Source of the DNA: Mycolicibacterium septicum DSM 44393
Lineage (GTDB): Bacteria; Actinomycetota; Actinomycetes; Mycobacteriales; Mycobacteriaceae
DNA: 64,000 nucleotides
NCBI RefSeq assembly: GCF_000455325.1
Contig: NZ_HG322951.1
Coordinates: 1,331,061 to 1,395,060, forward strand
Reading direction: 5' to 3'
Notes under the pieces: generated by a model
Databases searched by the model: none
Told to the model about the DNA's origin: nothing
What the model saw: only the letters and a program-made list of their open reading frames with translations
Shown here: positions 47,741 through 57,692 of the stretch, one piece after another
Layout of the letters: each line of letters begins with the position of its first letter
How positions within the stretch are numbered: the first letter of the stretch is position 1
Made by a program: the position numbers and the translations under genes

Positions 47741-48405
47741 GCCTGAGCGATCGCGTCCTTGAGTTCGGCGGCCGCGGCGCGGGGATCCGCGGCGGCGGTG
47801 ATCGCGCGGACCACCACGATGCGCCGGGCACCGGCGGCCAGCACCTCGGGAAGCCGCTGCTGATCGATCCCGCCGATCGCGAACCACGGCTTGGCCGGAT
47901 TCAGCGCGGCCGTCGCGCGCACCAGGTCCAGACCCGGCGCGGACCGGCCCGGCTTGGTCGGGGTGGGCCAGCACGGTCCGACGCAGAAGTAGTCCACCTG
48001 TTCATCGATCGCGGCAGCGGCCTGCGCCGCGTCGTGGGTGGAGCGGCCGATCACCGGGCGCTCGCCGATGATGCCGCGGGCGACCGCGAGCGGCAGGTCG
48101 TCCTGACCGAGGTGCAGGATGTCGGCCCCGGCGGCCAGCGCGATGTCGGCGCGGTCGTTGACCGCGAGCAACGCACCGTGGCGGCGGGCGGCGTCGGCCA
48201 GGATCTCCAGCGCCTCGAGCTCCTGACGCGCCTCCAGCGGGCCGAACTGCTTCTCCCCGGGCGACCCCTTGTCCCGCAGCTGGATCAGATCCACCCCGCC
48301 GGCCAGCGCCGCATCGGCGAATTCGGCCAGGTCACCACGCTCCCGGCGGGCATCGGTGCACAGGTAGAGGGTGGCGCGCTGCAAACGGTCGGCGGGTGAT
48401 TCCAC
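47734..48405 (-). CDS. thiE: Thiamine-phosphate synthase
   Basis: Couples hydroxymethylpyrimidine diphosphate with thiazole phosphate to give thiamine phosphate. The 223-residue TIM barrel has DLIQLRDKG (about 38-46), [38 protein letters not shown] and the C-terminal [27 protein letters not shown]. Start GTG 48405: a -10 box TACCGT lies 6 bases upstream, implying a leaderless transcript. It faces away from thiOSG, so the TPP riboswitch at 48449 does not control it directly. Confidence 0.94.
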   Translation of the reverse strand: MESPADRLQRATLYLCTDARRERGDLAEFADAALAGGVDLIQLRDKGSPGEKQFGPLEARQELEALEILADAARRHGALLAVNDRADIALAAGADILHLGQDDLPLAVARGIIGERPVIGRSTHDAAQAAAAIDEQVDYFCVGPCWPTPTKPGRSAPGLDLVRATAALNPAKPWFAIGGIDQQRLPEVLAAGARRIVVVRAITAAADPRAAAAELKDAIAQAY

Positions 48406-48411
48406 ACCGCG

Positions 48412-48417
48412 ACGGTA
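48412..48417 (-). promoter_or_regulatory. thiE -10 box (leaderless)
   Basis: On the minus strand TACCGT (48417-48412) followed by 6 bases and the GTG at 48405; fits the TANNNT leaderless pattern. Confidence 0.45.
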
Positions 48418-48433
48418 GCCGGTGGTGCCCGAG

Positions 48434-48541
48434 TACCCTGGACTGGCAATACGGGAGCCCCGGGGACGTGGGGCTGAGAGTGGGCATACGGACCGGCCCT
48501 GACCGTCACACCTGATCCGGGTCATGCCGGCGAAGGGAGCG
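48434..48541 (+). promoter_or_regulatory. TPP riboswitch (THI element) and promoter upstream of thiO
   Basis: A TACCCT -10 box at 48434-48439 places the start near 48446, right before the aptamer (about 48449-48541). The conserved core is present: GCTGAGAG (48473-48480), the CCTGATCCGGGTCATGCC region (48511-48528) and GCGAAGGGAG (48530-48539), with a 6-bp stem AGCCCC / GGGGCT around 48456-48475. These are the thi-box bases contacting thiamine diphosphate. The aptamer ends 4-5 bases before the thiO ATG, so the GGGAG within it is also the ribosome-binding site: binding of TPP would block translation. Confidence 0.9.
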
Positions 48542-48544
48542 GGT

Positions 48545-49548
48545 ATGGCGCGAACACTTGCCGTCGTCGGCGGCGGTGTGATCGGGCTGTCCGTCGCACG
48601 CCGGGCGGCGCTGGACGGCTGGACCGTGCGGCTGCACTGCACCACCGAGCGCGGCGCATCATGGGTGGCCGGCGGAATGCTGGCCCCGCACAGCGAAGGT
48701 TGGCCGGGCGAGGAACAGATACTGCAGATCGGCCTGGAATCGCTGAAGCTGTGGCACTCCGGATTCCTCGACGGGCTGGCACCCGAGGTGGTCACCGCGC
48801 GCGAGTCGCTGGTGGTGGCCGTCGACCGGGCCGATGTGGCCGACCTGCACACCGTCGCCGAATGGCTCTCCGCGCAGGGGCAGCCGGTCGAACTGACCAC
48901 TGCCGCCCGTGATGTGGAACCCCTTCTGGCCCAAGGTATCCGGCACGGGTTCCGGGCCACCACCGAACTCGCCGTGGACAACCGTGCCGTGGTCGACGGA
49001 CTGGCCGCGCATTGCGAACGGCTGGCTGTGCGGTGGGCCGGGCCGGTCGAGGATCTGGCCCAAGTGAACTCGGCCGACGCCGTCGTCGTCGCCAACGGAA
49101 TCGACGCCCCGAAGCTCCTGCCCGGCCTGCCGGTGCGTCCGGTGAAGGGCGAGGTGCTGAGGCTGCGGTGGCGCAAGGGCTGTATGCCGGTGCCGCAGCG
49201 GGTGATCCGGGCCCGCGTTCACGGCCGGCCGGTGTACCTGGTGCCGCGCGCCGACGGCGTGGTGGTCGGCGCCACCCAGTACGAGCACGGTCGCGACACC
49301 GCGCCGGTGGTCAGCGGGGTGCGCGATCTGCTGGAGGACGCCTGCGCGGTGATGCCCGCGCTGGGCGAGTACGAGCTGGCCGAGACCGCGGCGGGGCTGC
49401 GGCCGATGACGCCGGACGGCCTGCCGATCGTCGAACGTGTCGACGAGCGCACGCTGGTGGCCGTGGGACACGGCCGGAACGGATTTCTGTTGGCGCCGTG
49501 GACCGCTGAGCGGATCGCGGCTGAGCTCGAGGTGAGCGTGGGAGCGAA

Positions 49549-49552
<4 letters not shown>
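48545..49552 (+). CDS. thiO: Glycine oxidase ThiO
   Basis: FAD-dependent oxidase of glycine to iminoglycine/dehydroglycine for the thiazole ring of thiamine. The 335-residue DAO-family protein has the Rossmann motif [16 protein letters not shown] (about residues 7-22), WVAGGMLAP, the substrate-side [11 protein letters not shown] and the C-terminal FAD motif [21 protein letters not shown] 48545 follows the riboswitch directly. Its stop overlaps the thiS ATG (ATGA), giving a thiO-thiS-thiG operon under TPP control. Confidence 0.94.
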
Positions 49553-51267
<1,715 letters not shown>

Positions 51268-51310
51268 ATTCGTGCGATCAGGGCTGATGACGGCGTGTAA
51301 GAATCTCCTC

Positions 51311-51610
51311 ATGGGCCTCGAGTTGAATGGTGACGAGCTTCGGAAGAAGTCCGCCCAACTGTCGAAATTCGCACAGGAACGCGCGCAGCACGAGCGCCGG
51401 GTGACGGAGATCGCGGGTGAGTTCGCCGCGACCTGGACGGGAGCAGCGGGCTCAGCTGTCCAGTCCGCCCTCTCGAACTACCTCACGCAGGCATCGGATG
51501 TCCGTCGGGAAGAGCTCGACATGTCGCACCTTCTCGATGAAGCGATCGCGGCGTACGAGGGGACTGACGGCAACGCGGCCGGCTCGCTGGCCCAGTCCAT
51601 GAACATCTGA
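51311..51610 (+). CDS. WXG100-family protein with YxxxD secretion motif (first of pair)
   Basis: Small helical-hairpin protein of 99 residues of the ESAT-6/CFP-10 (Esx) superfamily, a likely type VII secretion substrate. The turn motif is TWTG (Trp42, Gly44), and a C-terminal YEGTD (82-86) matches the YxxxD/E secretion signal. It forms a pair with the next gene 16 bases downstream, so the two products should form a heterodimer. No esx conserved-component genes occur in this window, so secretion must use an ESX system encoded elsewhere. Start ATG 51311. Confidence 0.84.
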   Translation: MGLELNGDELRKKSAQLSKFAQERAQHERRVTEIAGEFAATWTGAAGSAVQSALSNYLTQASDVRREELDMSHLLDEAIAAYEGTDGNAAGSLAQSMNI

Positions 51611-51626
51611 GTCGGAAGGTTTCCGG

Positions 51627-51917
51627 ATGAGCACCGATATCTCCGTCCAGTTCGAGCGGACGCGACAACTGGCCGCCGAGCTGGATGCCGAGGCCGCCAA
51701 GGTCAAGCAGATCCTGGAAGAGGAGACCGCGCTGATGGCCGACATCGGCGGTACCTGGACCGGCTCGGCCGCCGAACAGTTCAGTCAGCAGTACAGCGAG
51801 TGGAACAAAGAAGCCGACGAAGAGGCGGCCGCGTTGGACAAGCTGTGCGCCGCGGTTCACGGGGGCATCGACACGCTCAACTCCACCGAGACCGACGTGA
51901 CGGGAATGTTCAGTTGA
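51627..51917 (+). CDS. WXG100-family protein (second of pair)
   Basis: A 96-residue Esx-like protein with the turn motif TWTG (Trp44, Gly46) between two amphipathic helices rich in Glu/Ala/Gln (about 8-38 and 48-80). Unlike its partner it has no YxxxD/E at the C-terminus (it ends TDVTGMFS), which is normal in Esx heterodimers where one partner carries the signal. ATG 51627 lies 16 bases after the first gene. Best regarded as the partner subunit; which M. tuberculosis Esx pair it resembles most cannot be decided without alignment. Confidence 0.84.
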   Translation: MSTDISVQFERTRQLAAELDAEAAKVKQILEEETALMADIGGTWTGSAAEQFSQQYSEWNKEADEEAAALDKLCAAVHGGIDTLNSTETDVTGMFS

Positions 51918-51952
51918 TCTGAACCTGAGCAGTCAGAACGACACCGCCTGCA

Positions 51953-52876
51953 ATGATGGCGGTGATGATCGAACTGACCGGGCTGACAAAACTCTATGGA
52001 TCCCACCGAGCCGTCGACGATCTGACGTTCACCGTCGAACCGGGAGTGGTGACCGGATTCCTCGGGCCCAACGGCGCGGGCAAGACCACCACCATGCGGC
52101 TGATCCTCGGGTTGGACCATCCCAACACCGGGTCCGCGACCATCGACGGCAAGAAGTACCGGGAACTGCGCGATCCGCTGCGCGCGGTCGGCGCCCTGCT
52201 CGACGCGCGTCAGGCCCACCCGAACCGCTCGGCCCGCAACCACCTGCGCTGGATCGCGGCGGCCAACCGCATCGCGCCGGCCCGGGTGGACGAAGTGCTC
52301 GAGACAGTCGGGCTGACAGCGGTGGGGGACCGTAACGCCGGGACACTGTCGCTGGGCATGAGCCAGCGGCTGGGGATCGCCGCTGCGCTGCTGGGCGATC
52401 CGCCGGTGCTGCTGTTCGACGAACCGGTCAACGGCCTGGACCCCGAGGGCATCCACTGGGTGCGCACGCTGATGCGCAACCTGGCCGCCGAGGGGCGCAC
52501 GGTGTTCGTGTCCAGCCACCTGCTGGCCGAGATGGCCAACACCGCCGACCGTTTGGTGGTGATCGGGCAGGGCAAGCTGATCGCCTCGACCACGGTGAGT
52601 GAGTTCGTCAGCGGCACGTCCGCGGACACCGTCCGGGTGCGCACACCACAACTCGAGACGCTGCGTGAGGTTCTCACCGACGCCGGGTTCGAGGTGGAGG
52701 CCGCCGCCGACGGCGATGCGCTGGCGGTGCACGGCGCGGCCATCGAGGTGATCGGCGACCTCGCCGCGCGCAATGCGATCACCCTGCACGAATTGAGCCA
52801 GCGGCAGGCCTCGCTGGAGGAGGCGTATCTGAAACTCACCGACGATGCCGTCGACTACCGGGCGGTGAAGAAGTGA
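51953..52876 (+). CDS. ABC transporter ATP-binding protein
   Basis: ATPase of a two-gene ABC exporter, 307 residues. Walker A is GPNGAGKTT (about residues 42-50), the signature LSLGMSQRLGIAAALLG, Walker B LLFDEPVNGLDP and the switch His in SSHLLAE. The C-terminal 90 residues form the extra domain of the ABC-2 type drug/antibiotic group. The start is the ATG 51953; an ATG at 51965 (MIELTGLTK) is equally likely. It overlaps the permease gene by 4 bases. Cargo unknown. Confidence 0.88.
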   Translation: MMAVMIELTGLTKLYGSHRAVDDLTFTVEPGVVTGFLGPNGAGKTTTMRLILGLDHPNTGSATIDGKKYRELRDPLRAVGALLDARQAHPNRSARNHLRWIAAANRIAPARVDEVLETVGLTAVGDRNAGTLSLGMSQRLGIAAALLGDPPVLLFDEPVNGLDPEGIHWVRTLMRNLAAEGRTVFVSSHLLAEMANTADRLVVIGQGKLIASTTVSEFVSGTSADTVRVRTPQLETLREVLTDAGFEVEAAADGDALAVHGAAIEVIGDLAARNAITLHELSQRQASLEEAYLKLTDDAVDYRAVKK

Positions 52877-53631
52877 GCGCGCTGGCGGCGCTCGACGCCG
52901 AGCGCATCAAGCTGGCCACCACCCGCTCCCCGCTGTGGTCGACGGTCGGGGTGGCGGTGCTCAGCCTCGGTCTGGCCGCCATGCAGGGCCTGACGGCGCA
53001 CCACTACTCCGGGTTGTCCCCGTCGAAGGCCGCATTGGGTGTCGCGGTGTTCGGGGTTCCGGTGCTGATGGTGCTGTCCTCGATGACGATGACCGGCGAG
53101 TACCGCAGCGGGCTGATCCGCACCACCTTGCTGGCCACGCCGAACCGGACGCAGGTGCTGACCGCCAAAGCGGTGGTGTGCGCGGCCTTCTCCTCGGTGT
53201 GTGCGGTGATCATGGTGCTGGCCTCGGTGCTGGTGGCCCGGATGGTCGCCGACCCGGTGGTCGGTACCCAACTGTCGATGGCCAACCCGGCGACCTGGCG
53301 GGTGGCCGGCGGGTTCGCGCTCTATGCCGCACTGGCCGCGGTGCTCGGGGTGGCCGTAGGGGCACTGCTGCGATTCGCGGCCGGTGCCGTGGCCATCCTG
53401 CTGCTGTGGCCGCTGGTGGCGGAGCCCCTGCTGGGCAACATGCCCAACACCGGCCCGAAGGTCGGACCGTGGCTGCCGTTCGCCAACATGTTCCGGTTCC
53501 TTCAGGTCGAGTGGTTGTTCCCCACCTACTACACGTCGTGGAGTGAGCTGGGCTCGCTGTTCTACTTCCTGGTGTGGGTGGCGGTGGCGTTCGTGGCTGC
53601 CGCGGTGGTGCTGAACAGGCGTGACGCCTGA
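52873..53631 (+). CDS. ABC-2 type transporter permease
   Basis: Membrane component of the ABC exporter, 252 residues with about six helices (around 20-38, 55-75, 97-125, 148-166, 172-190 and 228-247). The N-terminal cytosolic segment LAALDAERIKLATTRSPLWS is typical of ABC-2 permeases encoded next to such ATPases. It starts at GTG 52873 overlapping the ATPase stop. A strong stem-loop coincides with its stop codon. Substrate unknown. Confidence 0.85.
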   Translation: MSALAALDAERIKLATTRSPLWSTVGVAVLSLGLAAMQGLTAHHYSGLSPSKAALGVAVFGVPVLMVLSSMTMTGEYRSGLIRTTLLATPNRTQVLTAKAVVCAAFSSVCAVIMVLASVLVARMVADPVVGTQLSMANPATWRVAGGFALYAALAAVLGVAVGALLRFAAGAVAILLLWPLVAEPLLGNMPNTGPKVGPWLPFANMFRFLQVEWLFPTYYTSWSELGSLFYFLVWVAVAFVAAAVVLNRRDA

Positions 53632-53652
53632 CCCGGAATTACTCCGGGTCAG
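53628..53652. terminator. Bidirectional intrinsic terminator hairpin
   Basis: A perfect 10-bp stem, CTGACCCGGA (53628-53637) and TCCGGGTCAG (53643-53652), with a 5-base loop, lies between the convergent ABC permease and SPFH genes and covers both stop codons. It lacks a U-tract, as many mycobacterial terminators do. Confidence 0.65.
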
Positions 53653-54340
53653 ACGCCACATCCGGTGAAACCGCATCGCTGGTGCCCAGGGCCAGCACCA
53701 CCTTCGACCCGTACGGCACGTGCTGGATCAGCTGCAGCTGAGCCAGCGCCGGGTGGGCGTCCAGCAGCTTGCCGGCATTGGCCAGCGCACGCAGGGCCGC
53801 CGTCTCGGCACGGGCGGCTTCCAGCTTCGCCGCACCCGTGGCCTTGGCCGTCGCCAGCTGCAGTGCGGCCGCCCGGATCTCGGTCGGGACGATCACGTCC
53901 TTGACGAACGCCCCGATCACCTGAACTCCGGTGCGGGCACCGGCCGTCCGCGCTGCCGCGGCGATCGCGTCGGCATCAATGCGGTTGCCGCGCTGCATCA
54001 CCTCGTCCGCGGTCACCGCCGAGGCGAGGTCGCGCAGTGCGATCTGCGCGGCCAGGTACACCGCAGCCATCGGGTCGGCCGCGGCCTCCACGTAGGCCAC
54101 CGCGTCGCGGACCTTGAACTGCAGCGCGACGGTGATACGCAGCGTCACCGCATCCGAGGTCAGCACCTCCTGCGGAGCCAGCGTCAGCACCTGCTCACGC
54201 ATCTCGACACGCACCACCGAGGCCGCCACATCAATGCGGTGGCGTCCCGGGGGCAGGACACGACCCAGCGTGCCGTCCTTGTACTCCAGTGCGCACTGGC
54301 CTGCGGAAACAGTGATTCGGTTGAACGTGAACATACTCAT
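53639..54340 (-). CDS. SPFH/band-7 (slipin/stomatin-like) protein without membrane segment
   Basis: A 233-residue SPFH (stomatin/prohibitin/flotillin/HflK) domain protein. The domain reads AGQCALEYKDGTLGRVLPPGRHRID, MREQVLTLAPQEVLTSDAVTLRITVALQFKVRDAVAYVEAA, then the Ala/Glu-rich coiled-coil (AAALQLATAKATGAAKLEAARAETAALRALANAGKLLD) and a C-terminal VPYGSKVVLALGTS. Most members have an N-terminal membrane helix; here residues 1-16 are not long or hydrophobic enough. A strong GGAAGGAGG lies upstream of ATG 54340. No NfeD partner gene is adjacent. Confidence 0.84.
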   Translation of the reverse strand: MSMFTFNRITVSAGQCALEYKDGTLGRVLPPGRHRIDVAASVVRVEMREQVLTLAPQEVLTSDAVTLRITVALQFKVRDAVAYVEAAADPMAAVYLAAQIALRDLASAVTADEVMQRGNRIDADAIAAAARTAGARTGVQVIGAFVKDVIVPTEIRAAALQLATAKATGAAKLEAARAETAALRALANAGKLLDAHPALAQLQLIQHVPYGSKVVLALGTSDAVSPDVASDPE

Positions 54341-54676
54341 GTCGTGTCCTCCTTCCGGTGTATGTGTCTGTGCAGCAAAGGGATACCGCCGCCGGGCGCA
54401 ATCGGTGACGGGGCGTCACATCCCCGTCCCGGCGGATGCGGGCCGCAAGGCCGCTGACTGCGCGATTCCGGCGACGGTATCGGGGTTGTAGGAGAGGATT
54501 CGAACCTCAGGCCCTTTACCTGTGCCATGACGCCGCCGGCAACACGCAGAAACGTTGCGGTACCCCGCTCGGCCTGCTTCCCTGTCGGCGCCGGGGAACA
54601 CCATGCCACCGCAGCAAATCACCAGGCAACTGATTTATGCGCCAGGCCGTTCGGGGGAGCCGCTACCGTGGGTGCA
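54341..54676. other. Intergenic region with tRNA T-arm-like sequence
   Basis: About 335 bases between the divergent SPFH gene and lpqL. On the minus strand GAGG-TTCGAAT-CCTC (54514-54500) has the form of a tRNA T arm, but no matching acceptor, D or anticodon arms are found within 90 bases, so a complete tRNA is not supported. Near lpqL a -10 box lies at 54664-54669. Otherwise nothing recognised. Confidence 0.35.
54664..54669 (+). promoter_or_regulatory. lpqL -10 box (leaderless)
   Basis: TACCGT with 7 bases before the ATG at 54677; fits the TANNNT leaderless pattern and supports this start. Confidence 0.45.
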
Positions 54677-56182
54677 ATGCGACGTACTTCGACGGGGGCG
54701 GTTCTCTGCGCGCTGGCGCTGACCGCGGGGCTGGCCGGCTGTGATGCAAAGACCGAACTGCAGACCGACGGGCGGCAATCCCAGGAATCCTCGTCGGCGG
54801 CGGCGCAGTTCGCCGACCAGTTGCGCGAGCGGGTCTCGGCCGACGCGATGATGGGGCATCTGAGCAAGCTGCAGGACATTGCCAACGACAACAAGGGCAA
54901 CCGCGCGCTGGGCAGCCCGGGGTACGACGCGAGCGTGGACTACGTGGCCGGCGCGCTGCGCGATAAGGGGTTTGACGTGGAAACCCCCGAGTTCGAGGTG
55001 AAACTCCCGTTCGCCGAGGACCCCCAGGTCACCGTCGGTGGCCAACCCGTCGCCGCCAAGCCGCTGGAGTTCACCATCGGTACCGCGCAGGACGGCGTGT
55101 CCGGGCCGCTGGTGCCGGCGAAGGTCGAGGACACCCCCGGATGCGAGGCCGCCGACTTCGACGGGCTCCCGGTCGCCGGTGCGGTCGTGCTGGTCGATCG
55201 CGGCTCGTGCCCGTTCGCGGACAAACAGGCCGCCGCGGCCGAGCGCGGCGCGGTCGCGATGATCGTGGTCAACACCAACAACGACGAGAAGATGGGCGGC
55301 ACGCTGGGCCGCAACACCGACGTCAAGATCCCGGTGGTCAGCGTGACCAAGGATGAGGGCACCCGGCTGCGCAACTCACCCGGGCCCACCACGATCAAGC
55401 TCGTGGCGGGCGTGCGTGTCGAACACACCCGCAACGTCATCGCCCAGACCAAGACCGGCTCGACCTCGGACGTGGTGATGGTCGGTGCCCACCTCGACAG
55501 CGTTCCCGAGGGCCCCGGAATCAACGACAACGGTTCCGGCGTGGCCGCGGTGCTGGAAACGGCCTTGCAGATGGGTGATTCGCCGCAGGTGGCCAACGCG
55601 GTGCGGTTCGGGTTCTGGGGAGCCGAGGAAGAAGGTTTGCTCGGATCGACCAACTACGTCGAGTCCCTCGACACCGAGCAGCTCAAAGACATCGCCATGT
55701 ACCTGAACTTCGACATGCTCGGCTCACCCAACGCGGGCTACTTCACCTACGACGGCGACCAGTCCGCACCGCTGGACGAGCAGGGCCGCCCCCGCGTCCC
55801 CGAGGGTTCGGCGGGAATCGAGCGGACCCTGGCGGCCTATCTGCAGAATGCCGGAAAGACGCCGCGCGACACCAGTTTTGACGGTCGATCCGACTATGAC
55901 GGGTTCACCATGGCGGGCATTCCCTCCGGTGGGTTGTTCTCCGGTGCCGAGGACAAGATGGACGCCGAGGAAGCAAAATTGTGGGCCGGCGAGGTGGATC
56001 AACCGTTCGACCCGAACTATCACAAGAACACCGATACCCTTGACCACGTGAACCGGGACGCACTGCAGATACATGGTGAGGGAGTCGCATTCGCTGTCGG
56101 GCTGTATGCCCAAGATCAGCGGGGCCGCAACGGTTTACCGGTTCGTTCGGACCGTACGCGGCACCAGATCACCGCGCAGTGA
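54677..56182 (+). CDS. lpqL: LpqL, M28 aminopeptidase lipoprotein
   Basis: Exported zinc aminopeptidase of 501 residues, matching LpqL (Rv0418, 500 residues). Signal peptide with lipobox LAGC (Cys about residue 22), a protease-associated (PA) domain (about 130-240; VDRGSCPFADKQAAAAERGAVAMIVVN), then the M28 catalytic domain: zinc ligands His272 in GAHLDS, Asp in NDNGSG, Glu in WGAEEEG, Asp in LNFDMLGSPNAG and the distal His in NYHKNTDT. It should trim peptides at the cell surface. Its last four bases overlap the GTG of a paralogous gene. Confidence 0.93.
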   Translation: MRRTSTGAVLCALALTAGLAGCDAKTELQTDGRQSQESSSAAAQFADQLRERVSADAMMGHLSKLQDIANDNKGNRALGSPGYDASVDYVAGALRDKGFDVETPEFEVKLPFAEDPQVTVGGQPVAAKPLEFTIGTAQDGVSGPLVPAKVEDTPGCEAADFDGLPVAGAVVLVDRGSCPFADKQAAAAERGAVAMIVVNTNNDEKMGGTLGRNTDVKIPVVSVTKDEGTRLRNSPGPTTIKLVAGVRVEHTRNVIAQTKTGSTSDVVMVGAHLDSVPEGPGINDNGSGVAAVLETALQMGDSPQVANAVRFGFWGAEEEGLLGSTNYVESLDTEQLKDIAMYLNFDMLGSPNAGYFTYDGDQSAPLDEQGRPRVPEGSAGIERTLAAYLQNAGKTPRDTSFDGRSDYDGFTMAGIPSGGLFSGAEDKMDAEEAKLWAGEVDQPFDPNYHKNTDTLDHVNRDALQIHGEGVAFAVGLYAQDQRGRNGLPVRSDRTRHQITAQ

Positions 56183-57615
56183 CGGCGCGTCGACTCGCAG
56201 CCCTATTGCTCGGTGCCGCACTGGCGGGATGCTCGGCACAGCCATCGCCGAAGGCTGTCGAGCCGCAGGAACTGGCGGGCAAGATCACCGTCGACGCCAT
56301 GTTCACCCACCTGCGCAAGCTCCAGGAGATCGCCGACAGTCATGGCGGGAACCGGGCGGTCGGCAGCCCGGGTTACGAAGCCAGCGTCGACTATGTGGCA
56401 CAACTCCTGCGGGACAAAGGTTTTGATGTCCAGACACCGGAGTTCGAGCGGATGGGCGCGATGCGCGGGGGTAACCCGGCGCTGACCGTGTCCGGGGGCA
56501 CGTACCAGGTGGATCAGGCGTCGATGCTGGTGACGACGGCGCCCGACGGGCTCAACGCGCCCACGCTGCGTCCGGGCAAGCCGTCCGGATGTGCGGCCAC
56601 CGACTACGGGTCGGTCAACATCTCCGGTGCCATCGCGGTCGTCGACGACACCGGGTGTTCCGTTGTGGCAAAACAGAACACCGCGCTGGCCAAGGGTGCG
56701 GTGGGGCTGCTGGTGGTCAACAGCGGGCACCAGCCTCCTCCCGGCGGGTTGTTCACCACCGGCTACTACCGCGAACTCACCGTCCCGGTCGGCATCATCG
56801 ACGAAAACGCGGATGCGGCGTTGCTGCGCACCACCGCCCCGGTCCGGCTGACGCTCGACGGCAAAGCCGAAATGATCAAATCCCGCAACCTGACCGCGCA
56901 GACCAAGACCGGGTCGGCCTCCGATGTCGTGCTGGTGGGTGCGCACCTCGACAGCGTCGGTGGCGGTCCGGGTATCAACGACAACGGGTCGGGGGTCGCG
57001 GCCGTCCTGGAAACCGCGCTGCAGATGGGTAGTTCGCCGCAGGCGAGCAATGCGGTGCGATTCGCGTTCTGGGGCGCCGAGGAAATGGGGTTGGACGGGT
57101 CGAAGCAGTACGTGCGCGGCCTGCCGCTCGACCAGCTCGACGATCTCGCGCTGTATCTGAACTTCGACATGGTCGGCTCGCCCAACGCCGGGTTCTTCAC
57201 CTATGACGGCGACCAGTCCGGCCAGGCCACCGACCCCAAGGCGATACCCGAAGGATCGGCCGGCATCGAAAGGACCATGGCCGGCTATCTCAACCTGGCC
57301 GGGGCGCGGCCGGCGGACATGCCGATCAGCGCCAACACCGACTACCACCCGTTCCTGCAGGCCGGCGTGCCGATCGGGGGCACCACAACCGGATCGTCGC
57401 AACGCAAGACCGAGGTTCAGGCCCGGTTGTGGGGCGGACGGGCCGGGGCGGCCTTCGATCCGAACTATCACACGGCCCGCGACACCATCGACAACGTCGA
57501 TGCGCACGCGCTCGGGATCATGGGATCGGCGATCGCGTTCACCGTCGGCACGTACGCCCGGTCGATCGATGGCCCCAATGGTGTGCCGGCACGTGACCGA
57601 CGTCACCGCGGCTGA
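56179..57615 (+). CDS. M28 aminopeptidase lipoprotein, tandem paralog of lpqL
   Basis: A 478-residue protein of the same layout as LpqL: signal peptide with lipobox LAGC (Cys about residue 18), PA-like middle region, and M28 domain with His256 in [34 protein letters not shown] and NYHTARDT. Long stretches match its neighbour closely ([23 protein letters not shown]), so it arose by tandem duplication. Differences are concentrated in the PA region and near TDYHPF (SDYDGF in LpqL), which could change substrate range. All metal ligands are kept. GTG 56179 overlaps the lpqL stop. It is not lpqM. Confidence 0.9.
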   Translation: MTARRLAALLLGAALAGCSAQPSPKAVEPQELAGKITVDAMFTHLRKLQEIADSHGGNRAVGSPGYEASVDYVAQLLRDKGFDVQTPEFERMGAMRGGNPALTVSGGTYQVDQASMLVTTAPDGLNAPTLRPGKPSGCAATDYGSVNISGAIAVVDDTGCSVVAKQNTALAKGAVGLLVVNSGHQPPPGGLFTTGYYRELTVPVGIIDENADAALLRTTAPVRLTLDGKAEMIKSRNLTAQTKTGSASDVVLVGAHLDSVGGGPGINDNGSGVAAVLETALQMGSSPQASNAVRFAFWGAEEMGLDGSKQYVRGLPLDQLDDLALYLNFDMVGSPNAGFFTYDGDQSGQATDPKAIPEGSAGIERTMAGYLNLAGARPADMPISANTDYHPFLQAGVPIGGTTTGSSQRKTEVQARLWGGRAGAAFDPNYHTARDTIDNVDAHALGIMGSAIAFTVGTYARSIDGPNGVPARDRRHRG

Positions 57616-57679
57616 CCCGGATTCGCCGGGGGAGCGTTGAACCGGCGAGGGTAGGCCCCCGTGGTACGGGTATGGGAAT

Positions 57680-57685
57680 TAACGT
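57680..57685 (+). promoter_or_regulatory. -10 box for the type III PKS operon (leaderless)
   Basis: TAACGT with 7 bases before the ATG at 57693. It supports the shorter start, which also agrees with the Pks10 N-terminus. Confidence 0.45.
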
Positions 57686-57692
57686 CGCGAGA

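Noticed and set aside
54481..54620. Complete tRNA gene on the minus strand
   Set aside because: Only a T-arm-like hairpin is present; the acceptor stem that would pair with the bases after it does not occur upstream, and no D or anticodon arm fits.
56179..57615. Assignment of the second M28 gene as lpqM
   Set aside because: The sequence is a close paralog of lpqL with M28 ligands; I cannot match it to LpqM, so no symbol was given.
57672..57692. Longer N-terminus for the type III PKS starting at the ATG 57672
   Set aside because: A -10 box (TAACGT) lies inside this segment at leaderless spacing from the ATG at 57693, and Pks10 lacks the extra residues.
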